In this document: positions 57,069-64,000 of the stretch, piece by piece
Position numbering within the stretch: the first letter of the stretch is position 1
Layout: every line of letters begins with the position of its first letter
DNA from: Prevotella aurantiaca JCM 15754
Lineage (GTDB): Bacteria > Bacteroidota > Bacteroidia > Bacteroidales > Bacteroidaceae
Direction: 5' to 3'
DNA: 64,000 nt
Assembly: GCF_000614025.1 (NCBI RefSeq)
Contig: NZ_BAKF01000005.1
Coordinates: forward strand, 62,001-126,000
Position numbers and translations under genes: made by a program
Notes under the pieces: model-generated
Seen by the model: the letters and a program-made list of their open reading frames with translations, nothing else
What the model was told of the DNA's origin: nothing
The model's database searches: none

Positions 57069-58300
57069 ATGAAAGCTATTTTCAGAGCAGTCTTCTATCT
57101 CAGAAGCAATTATGTGAACAAGGAGGGCAAGACCCCCGTCATGCTGAGAATCTATCTCAACAACGAACGCCTTTCCATCGGCTCGACGGGCATTGCTGTC
57201 CAACAGTCCCAATGGGACAGGGAGAAGGAACGGTTGAAGGGAAGGACAACTGAAGCACTTTCCACCAACCTCGAACTTGACAACATTCAGAGCGGACTCC
57301 AGACCATCTTCAAGAAAGTCGAGATGACGGACGAGGTGTCCTTGGAGCGTATCAAGTCGGAGTATCTTGGTAAGAAGGAGGATGTGGATACCTAATGAGC
57401 CTCTTCAATAAGCACAACAGTGACGTTGCACGGCAGGTAGGCGTGTCGGTCGAAGCTGCAACCTTACAGAAATACAACGTCTGCAAGAAACACTTTTCAA
57501 ATTTCCTTCGTGTTAAATACGGTCGGTCTGACATCCGCCTGTCCGAACTCGGCTATATCGTGATACACGACTTCGACATTTATCTTAGAACGGTTGTCGG
57601 GCAGAATCCCAACACCGCCACGAGGATGATGAAAACCTTCAAGACAATCACCATTCTGGGCAGGAAACTTGGTGTCCTGCACCATGATCCGTTCCTCAAC
57701 ATCCGTTTTCACATGGAACCGGTCAATCGTGGATTTCTCACAGACGAGGAAATCCTTAAAATTGCCAACAAGGATTTCGGCATCGGTCGTTTGGAACTTG
57801 TAAGGGACGTGTTCGTATTCTCGTGCTTCACGGGACTTGCGTACATAGACGTGTACAACCTCGCTCCAGAAAACATCGTCACGCTCAACGGCAAGCAGTG
57901 GATAATGACCAAGCGGCAGAAGACGAGCGTGGAGACCAACGTCCTTTTACTCGATATACCCAAGAGCATCATTGCAAAATATAGTGGCAAGACCTATCGT
58001 GACGGCAAACTTTTCCCCATGCTGACGAATCAAAAACTGAACAGTTATCTGAAAGAAATTGCCGATATTTGCGGTATCAAAAAGAACCTGACCTTCCACC
58101 TCGCCCGGCACACATTTGCCACGATGTCCCTATCCAAGGGAGTTCCCATCGAATCCGTAAGTAAGATGTTAGGACACACCAACATCAAGACAACGCAAAT
58201 TTACGCCCGTATTACCAATAAGAAGATAGAACACGATATGGATGAACTGGCTGACAAGTTGGGTACTTTCAATACGGCATTAGGCATTTCCTCAAAATAA
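57069..58300 (+). pseudogene. int: IntDOT-like tyrosine recombinase, frameshifted
   Basis: About 411 residues when repaired, starting MKAIFRAVFYLRSNY. N-terminal arm-binding and SAM-like domains, catalytic domain after the break. One T is missing near 57393: after GKKEDVDT the frame shifts to LMSLFNKHNSDVARQVGVS. Catalytic residues: HLARHTFAT (His and Arg), LGHTNIKTTQIYAR (His and nucleophile Tyr). The first Arg is replaced, FTGLAYIDVYNL, as in CTnDOT-type integrases. Element integrase; its target site cannot be told. Confidence 0.9.
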
Positions 58301-58327
58301 TGTATATAATTCTAAAATTTTGAATTT

Positions 58328-58795
58328 ATGACAACAACAAAGAAAGAACTTTCCTACTTCCGTCTGAAGTTGGAAGCGTATCTCGGAGAGCATTTCCCTG
58401 AGAGAGAGAATGACAATGCGTTTGTAACCGCTCGCGCAGACGAGGCATTGACGGCTTACTGCGATGCCGTGGCGCAAGGGTTCTCCTACCCCGAAGCAGA
58501 GACGATGGCAAGCGAGGTGCTGTACCACGACCTACACTTCTCAAAGTATGATACCATTGTTTCCGTACTGGAGCAGGAGTTTGAGAAGGAACTGCCAAGT
58601 CCGCTTCCCGAAAGGTTAGCACTAATCCTGCTGAAAAACAAGGCAATTCAAGCGGTATTTGCTAAGTACGAACTCACAGACAACTTTGCGGCAGGTACAG
58701 AATACGACAAACTGTACACCGAACTGACTGGTACAATCGTGCTGCTCATTGAGGTCAATGGTCTGCCGACGATAGGCGGTGAGAACATGGCTTGA
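58328..58795 (+). CDS. DUF1896 protein
   Basis: 155 residues. Family features: LSYFRLKLEAYLGEHFPE, a TARADEALTAYCDAVAQGFSYPEA helix-rich segment and the C-terminal LYTELTGTIVLLIEVNGLP. Common in CTnDOT-like conjugative elements; role unknown. 28 bp after int. Confidence 0.85.
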   Translation: MTTTKKELSYFRLKLEAYLGEHFPERENDNAFVTARADEALTAYCDAVAQGFSYPEAETMASEVLYHDLHFSKYDTIVSVLEQEFEKELPSPLPERLALILLKNKAIQAVFAKYELTDNFAAGTEYDKLYTELTGTIVLLIEVNGLPTIGGENMA

Positions 58796-58935
58796 TACTT
58801 CACCATCGGGGGCTTTTGTAGTATCAAGAGCCAAGATAAACGCTCCACTCCACACGTCAAGAGTTTTGCAAACACTTGTCTTTGTGTCGTGTGCGCATCT
58901 TGTTATCGCTCTTGAAACTATTAAAAGCCTCGATT

Positions 58936-59286
58936 ATGAATAATATAATCATCATGAATCAAGACATTCATCAGCCCGCCTTCATCAAGGCAGACGCATC
59001 GTATAAAACCGAGAAGAACAGGCAGCCACCGAGTTCTCCCAAGCAAGTCCGCCGCTTCGGTTGGACACGCTTCATCGAACTCGCTGTTCTGCTTTCCATC
59101 GTTATCGGTGCGGTTTACCTCATCTCGAAGATAGTTACGCCGCAAGTCGTAACCGCCGTTTCGGTTATTCTCGGTTTCCTGATACTACGCTTCATTGTCA
59201 GAGTGATACTGCAAGTAACCTTTACAATCCTGCGTTGGCTGTTCTGGCTTGCCGTCATCTTGGCAATCCTGCTCTGTGTGCTCTAA
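58936..59286 (+). CDS. Small two-to-three-helix membrane protein
   Basis: 116 residues. Basic N-terminus (VRRFGWTRFIELAVLL) then helices FIELAVLLSIVIGAVYLI, VVTAVSVILGFLILRFIV and LRWLFWLAVILAILLCVL. No known family. A start at 58954 is also possible. A terminator follows. Confidence 0.6.
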   Translation: MNNIIIMNQDIHQPAFIKADASYKTEKNRQPPSSPKQVRRFGWTRFIELAVLLSIVIGAVYLISKIVTPQVVTAVSVILGFLILRFIVRVILQVTFTILRWLFWLAVILAILLCVL

Positions 59287-59326
59287 GGCACAAGGAAAGA
59301 TATTCTTCGATTCATTCTTCTTTATG

Positions 59327-59360
59327 GGTGGTTATCTCGATTGAGGTAGCCACCTTTTTC
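59327..59360 (+). terminator. Terminator after the small membrane protein
   Basis: Twelve-bp stem with two wobbles (59327-59338 with 59343-59354), GATT loop, then five T. The rest of 59361-59643 shows nothing. Confidence 0.8.
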
Positions 59361-59643
59361 ATTTTCCATACTGGCGTTGCACTTTCGCTTCTCACGTCCA
59401 CATATTCCACTTTGATATGCCATAAGTCGGTGCTGATTTCTTTTTATTCGCAAAGGTAGTAAGGGGCTACGGCTTGCACAAGGTCAGTGCCTTTGGTTTG
59501 TACGGAAAATCTCCACACCTACATTTCATTTCGGGTAGTATTTTCCTACAAAACCTTGTGCCGGCTGCGCCCCCTACCTTGTTCTTGCTACAAAAAGGAA
59601 TCAGCATACTCCGATCTTTGGACGCATAAAAAAAAATGTCATT

Positions 59644-60075
59644 ATGGAACAGCAGAAAGTAAATATCACATCTTCGATGAAGAAAAAAGGATATAGCTCC
59701 TCCTCTCATTACCGCATAAGTTCGGTGGTTGATGAAAGTGAGCGTTTGGTGGCAACTAAGTTTGTGCAGTGGGATGTTGAGCCTTTGGAAACTTTGAGCC
59801 ACAGCAAGGTTTATTTATTGCGTGTGAAACTCAATCGTGGGGAGCGAATGAGCCGTGAGGAAAAGAATTGGCTTGCCGAAGCGGTGAACACTAACACCTA
59901 CTTCCGTACAGCCGTACCCCTTATGGGTTATCGGTTTGACTTTATGGACGTATTGAAGAAGTATTTGGTCAATCAATACGGACATTGGGCAGAGTATTAC
60001 GCACCCGACAGAACAAGCCTAAGAGCCTACCTATATGGACGCATCAATCAAATAGTAGAAATTCCCAAATATTAA
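59644..60075 (+). CDS. Conserved mobile-element protein
   Basis: 143 residues, cytoplasmic, no signal. Stretches VYLLRVKLNRGERMSREEK and VPLMGYRFDFMDVLKKYLV. Six bp before the PcfK-like gene and in the same direction, as in CTnDOT-like tails. Function unknown. Confidence 0.65.
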   Translation: MEQQKVNITSSMKKKGYSSSSHYRISSVVDESERLVATKFVQWDVEPLETLSHSKVYLLRVKLNRGERMSREEKNWLAEAVNTNTYFRTAVPLMGYRFDFMDVLKKYLVNQYGHWAEYYAPDRTSLRAYLYGRINQIVEIPKY

Positions 60076-60081
60076 ACGACT

Positions 60082-60498
60082 ATGAAAGGAACAGAACATT
60101 TTACGAGAGCAATAGCCGAGTATCTCAATCAGCGTGCAGCGACAGACCCTTTGTTTGCGCCCAACTTGATGAAGCCTAACAAGAGCATCGAGGAGTGTGT
60201 AACCTACATCTTGAACCAAGTGCAGGCGAGTGGCTGCAATGGATTTGAGGACGATGAAATCTACTCAATGGCGGTACACTACTATGACGAGGATGAAATT
60301 GAAGTAGGAAAGGAAATCACTTGCAGAGTGGCAGTAAATCATCTTGTAGAACTCACAGAGGAGGAGAAAGCCGAAGCAAGGCAAGAAGCCATCAAGCAGT
60401 ACCAACGTGAGGAACTCGCCAAGATACAGAGCCGTAACGCAAGACCACAAAAGAAAGAAACGGCAGAGGTTGCACAACCTTCATTGTTTGACTTCTAA
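60082..60498 (+). CDS. PcfK-like protein
   Basis: 138 residues. Family features: HFTRAIAEYLNQRAATDP, IEECVTYILNQVQASG, and an acidic CNGFEDDEIYSMAVHYYDED segment; basic tail. PcfK-like genes accompany PcfJ in Bacteroidota ICEs. Role unknown. Confidence 0.85.
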   Translation: MKGTEHFTRAIAEYLNQRAATDPLFAPNLMKPNKSIEECVTYILNQVQASGCNGFEDDEIYSMAVHYYDEDEIEVGKEITCRVAVNHLVELTEEEKAEARQEAIKQYQREELAKIQSRNARPQKKETAEVAQPSLFDF

Positions 60499-60510
60499 AA
60501 AGCAAAGACT

Positions 60511-61040
60511 ATGGAACGATACGATTTAAGCGAAGCACGCATCTATGTAGCACTTATGCCAAGTACAACGAAGGCTCACTAAGAGGTAAGTGGATAGACC
60601 TTTCTGATTGTTACGACCAAGACGAGTTTATGGAGGTATGCCACGAACTCCACCAAGACGAGGAAGAACCCGAATTGATGTTCCAAGATTGGGAGAACAT
60701 ACCCGAAGAACTCATTGACGAGGGGCATTTGGATAGCAACTTCTTTGAACTGAGGGACGAGGTGGAGAATTTGGACGGTATGAATGTGAGTGCCTTTTGG
60801 ATATGGGTAGAGAATACCGGCAAGGATTTAACCGAGTCCGTCTATTACCTAATGAGACAATTCAATTCCGCTTTTGTAGGCAGATATGTGAACAAAGAAG
60901 AGTTTGCAAGGGAAATAGTAAGTATGGAACACGAACTATCCGAGTTTGCAGAACGATATTTCGATTATGACAAGTATGCGGACGAACTCTTTGACGAGGG
61001 GTATTGGTTTGAGAGTGGATATGTATTCCGCGACGAGTAA
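60511..61040 (+). pseudogene. ardA: ArdA-type antirestriction protein, frameshifted
   Basis: The start MERYDLSEARIYV is separated from GTYAKYNEGSLRGKWIDLSD by one missing G near 60553. The rest reads in frame to 61040 and is strongly acidic (EEEPELMFQDWENIPEE, DYDKYADELFDEGYW), mimicking DNA as ArdA does to block type I restriction. Repaired length about 176. Lies between the PcfK- and PcfJ-like genes, as usual for CTnDOT-type tails. Confidence 0.88.
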
Positions 61041-61057
61041 AACAAGGAGGACAGAAA

Positions 61058-62328
61058 ATGAAACCAAGAAATAAATATGAGAAGGCAGTCCTTGCCGAGA
61101 GTAAGCACCTTCGCCCGATAACCAAGACACAGAGCAAATGGGCATTCCGTGAATGTATAGACCATTTCGCCTACCGACTGCCCAAAGGTCGCACAACGTG
61201 TATGGATTGTGGGCATAGTTGGACAATAGAAAAGCTACGGACACTTGCACCTGCCCCCATTGCGGGGCAAGGTTGCAGGTCAAGGGAACCTTTCAACGCA
61301 AGATTAGGCAGAAGCAGTACTTTACGATACTTACCGCTTGCGGAGAGTACCAAGTACTAAGAATGTTTCTTCTTTCCGTGGAAATGGAGAAAGGTTGCAA
61401 GGCATCTTCATATACCTTTGAAATCGGTCAGTATTGGTGGAACGCACAAGGAAGAAAAACGATTATTGCCGTTCAACGAACATTAGGCAGATACATTGAC
61501 ACCTTTTCTTTCTGTTCGCCAATGGCAGTACGCAACGACAACGAAGCCTACCGCCATATATCGTACTCACCGATATATCCCAAGTTCAAGGTTACGGACA
61601 CACTCCGCAGGAATGGTTTTGAGGACAACTTCCACAATATAGTGCCTACTGAACTCATACCAGCATTGCTTTCCGATAGCCGTGTAGAAACCTTGTTGAA
61701 GTCGGGACAAATCCCGCTACTCAAATTCTTCATGCACAATGGTCGAAGAAGCATTGATAGCTATTGGGCATCTATCCGCATCTGTTTGCGAAACGGCTAC
61801 CATATAGAGGACGGAAGTCTATGGTGTGATATGGTGGATATGCTCAATCAATTAGGCAAGGATATTCACAATGCCAAGTATGTTTGCCCCACCGACCTAA
61901 GAGCAGCGCACGACCATTACCAAACCAAGCGCAGGGCAAGGCAGGAGCGTGAGAACATTATCAAGAAGCGCAAGGAAGCGATGGAAGCCGAACAAGCATA
62001 CAAGCAACTCAAAGCAAAATTCTTTGGCATAGAGTTTACGGACGGCATTATCCGCATCCACGTTTTGGAGAGTGTGCAGGAGCATTTGGAGGAAGGCACG
62101 GCAATGCATCATTGCGTATATGACGCACACTATTACAGCAAACCGCAGTCGCTTATCTTCTCTGCAACAAAGGACGGCGAGCGCATCGAGACCATCGAGG
62201 TATCATTGGAAACAATGAAAGTGGTGCAAAGTCGTGGAGTGTACAACAAGAACACTGAGTACCACGAGCAGATACTCGCCTTGATGCAGAAGAATATGAG
62301 GATGATAGAGCAGAGAGCAACCGCATAA
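61058..62328 (+). pseudogene. PcfJ-like protein, frameshifted
   Basis: Starts MKPRNKYEKAVLAESKHLRP. Zinc-ribbon-like CMDCGHSW is followed by a frame loss near 61230 (GAAAAG, one A short); the next frame gives TCTCPHCGARLQV and runs to 62328. The C-terminal half carries EQAYKQLKAKFFGIEF and EEGTAMHHCVYDAHYYSK, typical of PcfJ. Length about 424. Role in ICE biology unclear. Confidence 0.85.
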
Positions 62329-62349
62329 CAATCCATTAAACAAGGGAAT

Positions 62350-62604
62350 ATGAAAGTACAGGTAGAAGGCATTATTTGTAATTGGGCAGATGAGATACCC
62401 AACGTCATCGTGAGAGTTATCAATGCCATAAGCATAGCCGAGAACAAGGAGGAGTTGCAGACCGCACTCCTCCAAATCTCCCAAGAAACGGAACTTGACA
62501 AGTTCTTTGTCTATGGTTACGGAGCGCATCACTTTTGGCTCACTCATCGCAGGTTATCGAATGGCGAGCCGATGGAACACAGATTACTCATTGCTGAATT
62601 TTGA
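62350..62604 (+). CDS. Small hypothetical ICE protein
   Basis: 84 residues. VQVEGIICNWADEIPNVIVRV then KEELQTALLQISQETELDKF; mixed alpha/beta, no known family. Follows the PcfJ-like gene by 21 bp. Confidence 0.6.
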   Translation: MKVQVEGIICNWADEIPNVIVRVINAISIAENKEELQTALLQISQETELDKFFVYGYGAHHFWLTHRRLSNGEPMEHRLLIAEF

Positions 62605-62608
62605 AAAT

Positions 62609-62827
62609 ATGGAAAGAAAAGTTTACAGAGTACGCACCCAATACGTTTTTGAAGGTGTGTTTGAGGTAGTAGCCACAAACCGAGAGGAAGCCGAGCGCAA
62701 AATCCTTGAAGATTGTGGTATGGTGATGGGCAGAGGAGTACATACCATCCTGTCCGATGAACAAATCAACTGGGCTTTTGAAACCCACCCCGAAGAACGG
62801 ATAATTGAAACTATTGAAAAGTCCTAA
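62609..62827 (+). CDS. Small hypothetical ICE protein
   Basis: 72 residues from MERKVYRVRTQYVFEGVF; a Glu/Arg-rich helix VATNREEAERKILEDCG follows. The pattern resembles small DpnD/PcfM-type domains (FEVVATNREEAER). 4 bp after the previous gene. Ends before a terminator. Confidence 0.6.
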   Translation: MERKVYRVRTQYVFEGVFEVVATNREEAERKILEDCGMVMGRGVHTILSDEQINWAFETHPEERIIETIEKS

Positions 62828-62835
62828 CACAATGA

Positions 62836-62870
62836 GCCACGCAACCTCAAAAATTGCGTGGCTTCTTTTC
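62836..62870 (+). terminator. Terminator of the PcfK-ArdA-PcfJ block
   Basis: Perfect 9-bp stem GCCACGCAA (62836-62844) with TTGCGTGGC (62854-62862), then T-rich sequence. Confidence 0.85.
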
Positions 62871-62997
62871 TTTCTCTTTGAACAAGCAGGCGACCAAAGA
62901 AAAGAAGCAAAAGAAAGTCGCAAGAGTTATTTTGCCAATATTATATATCACACAAAATAAAAGATGAACCAAATTAGATTTTAGATGGAGTCCCTTC

Positions 62998-63972
62998 CTA
63001 TTTGGGATGCATCTCAATCTGCCCCACACGATAGTTTTCGTCTATCTTGTGGATACGGAAAATGAAGACTCGCTTATTGTCAGCAAGGAAGTTGATAAGC
63101 ACTGTGTCGAACTTGTCAGCAGTGATGTAGTTCTCTTCTATATTGTAGTCAGCTAGCGCTCCAGTAACCACATCTGCGATACGGTTAAAATCATCAAAGA
63201 AAGGCTTCACCTTGTCGTCAGGAGTGGAGGTACAGAACTGAAACTGTTTACCACCAAGCATGTTGTGCTGATAGAATCTGAATATCGGCACAATTATATT
63301 ATCCTTGCCTGAGATAACTTTGTCACGGTCGCTGAACCATCCGAATATCTCTATCGGCAATTTCTCAAGAACCTTCACCGATACATATGCCCCGAGAAAT
63401 GCCGTAATCAAGATGTCGTTGAACAATTTAATGTCAGGATTCTTGCCGTTAAGCGTTGCGAGTTGCTGGTTTATTGTATTCACCACTTTCTCATAATGCT
63501 TTAGAATTTCTTTATTGCAAGCCGTTTTCTTCCATTCTTCATAGCAGTCGCATATCATTTGAAACGTTTCTTTGACTTTCTTCAAACATTGGCCGTACGT
63601 TCGAGCAAGGAAATGCTTTCTGTCGTTGAACACAAATGAGAATACCAACACGTTTTCGTTCTTCAAGTAAGACAGGAAGTCTTTGTCCACCGTGTTCGTC
63701 TTCTTGATGTCTGATGGTTGCATGTCGTGAATCTTCTGTTGCATTTCAGTGTACTTCGCTTCGTTCTCAAATGGCATAAGTACAAAAGTCATCACATCAT
63801 TGGCTTTATTCTTGTCATCAAGGCAATAGTCACTGAACATCAGCCACTTGCTACAACTTGAGTTCTTGTGTTGATACTCAGCAATTACACCTTCCATCTC
63901 CGCATTGGCGAAAAACTCATCTAACAAAACATGTATAGGATGCTTGGGGATTTTACAATTATTCATAATCAA
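62998..63972 (-). CDS. Unrecognised 324-residue protein
   Basis: 324 residues, cytoplasmic. HPIHVLLDEFFANAEMEG near the N-terminus and KVFI-FRI-type strands near the C-terminus (KRVFIFRIHKIDENYRVGQIE). One weak hydrophobic stretch (LITAFLGAYVSVKVLEKL). No motif of known enzymes seen. Opposite in direction to the ICE tail genes and starts 28 bp from the window end, so its neighbours are unseen. Confidence 0.6.
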   Translation of the reverse strand: MIMNNCKIPKHPIHVLLDEFFANAEMEGVIAEYQHKNSSCSKWLMFSDYCLDDKNKANDVMTFVLMPFENEAKYTEMQQKIHDMQPSDIKKTNTVDKDFLSYLKNENVLVFSFVFNDRKHFLARTYGQCLKKVKETFQMICDCYEEWKKTACNKEILKHYEKVVNTINQQLATLNGKNPDIKLFNDILITAFLGAYVSVKVLEKLPIEIFGWFSDRDKVISGKDNIIVPIFRFYQHNMLGGKQFQFCTSTPDDKVKPFFDDFNRIADVVTGALADYNIEENYITADKFDTVLINFLADNKRVFIFRIHKIDENYRVGQIEMHPK

Positions 63973-64000
63973 AAATATTTATTGTAAATATACTATAAAA

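Noticed and set aside
24..62328. Programmed frameshifting as cause of the split genes
   Set aside because: No common slippery heptamer or downstream structure, and the affected families are not known to use it.
1..64000. tRNA, rRNA or tmRNA genes
   Set aside because: No cloverleaf-like or rRNA-like stretch was noticed by eye; a covariance search would be needed for certainty.

Overview
This window reads as the chromosome of a Bacteroidota bacterium, most likely an oral-type Prevotella (P. intermedia group). The genus is an inference. Support comes from promoters of the Bacteroidota form (TTTG, about 20 nt, TAnnTTTG), a TonB-dependent receptor with a regulatory N-domain, DUF4827 and PepD-type genes, AT-rich DNA, and a CTnDOT-like mobile gene set. 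No rRNA, tRNA or CRISPR array was seen.

Layout. 1-2.6 kb: two ABC-2 permeases. 3.3-5.6 kb: leftward rep, DUF4375/DMP19-like and smpB genes, with a triple 66-bp hairpin repeat in front of rep. 6-7.4 kb: a possible short RNA and a lipoprotein. 8.1-17.1 kb: one rightward glutamate-fermentation cluster (glmS, glmL, glmE, methylaspartate ammonia-lyase, AtuA/DUF1446-like, DUF4387, a P-loop ATPase, and a two-subunit class I fumarase-like hydratase likely acting as mesaconase). Together these turn glutamate into 3-methylaspartate, mesaconate and citramalate; citramalate lyase is not in the window. 17.5-40.1 kb: housekeeping and envelope genes (map, tsaD, cinA, rubredoxin, a TonB receptor, glmM, engB, ABC-F, radA, a solute-binding lipoprotein, a TPR protein, an OmpH-like lipoprotein, pepD, two small porins) and a structured non-coding RNA near 23 kb.

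40.6-64 kb is accessory DNA. A decayed IS21 istA cut by a short inverted-repeat element marks the left side. A leftward block follows: a 57-aa protein, a three-gene defence candidate (RloA-type ATPase, RloB, and a protein with a PD-(D/E)XK-like C-terminus), relaxase, MobC, an oriT/iteron-like region, DUF3408, a TOPRIM primase and a VapE-type ATPase. Rightward lie two excisionase-like HTH genes, an arsenic operon (arsR, arsF, arsG, thioredoxin, arsP, arsC, acr3) with three matching operator palindromes, and an IntDOT-like integrase. After it comes a CTnDOT-like tail (DUF1896, PcfK, ArdA, PcfJ). No conjugation (tra) genes are present, so the unit looks mobilizable, or is the end of a larger ICE that runs past 64 kb.

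Two window-wide patterns stand out. A family of 22-bp-period intergenic repeats occurs at seven sites, all left of 40.3 kb. Ten genes, including map, are broken by single-base indels (nine deletions, one insertion), which suggests consensus sequencing errors more than true decay.
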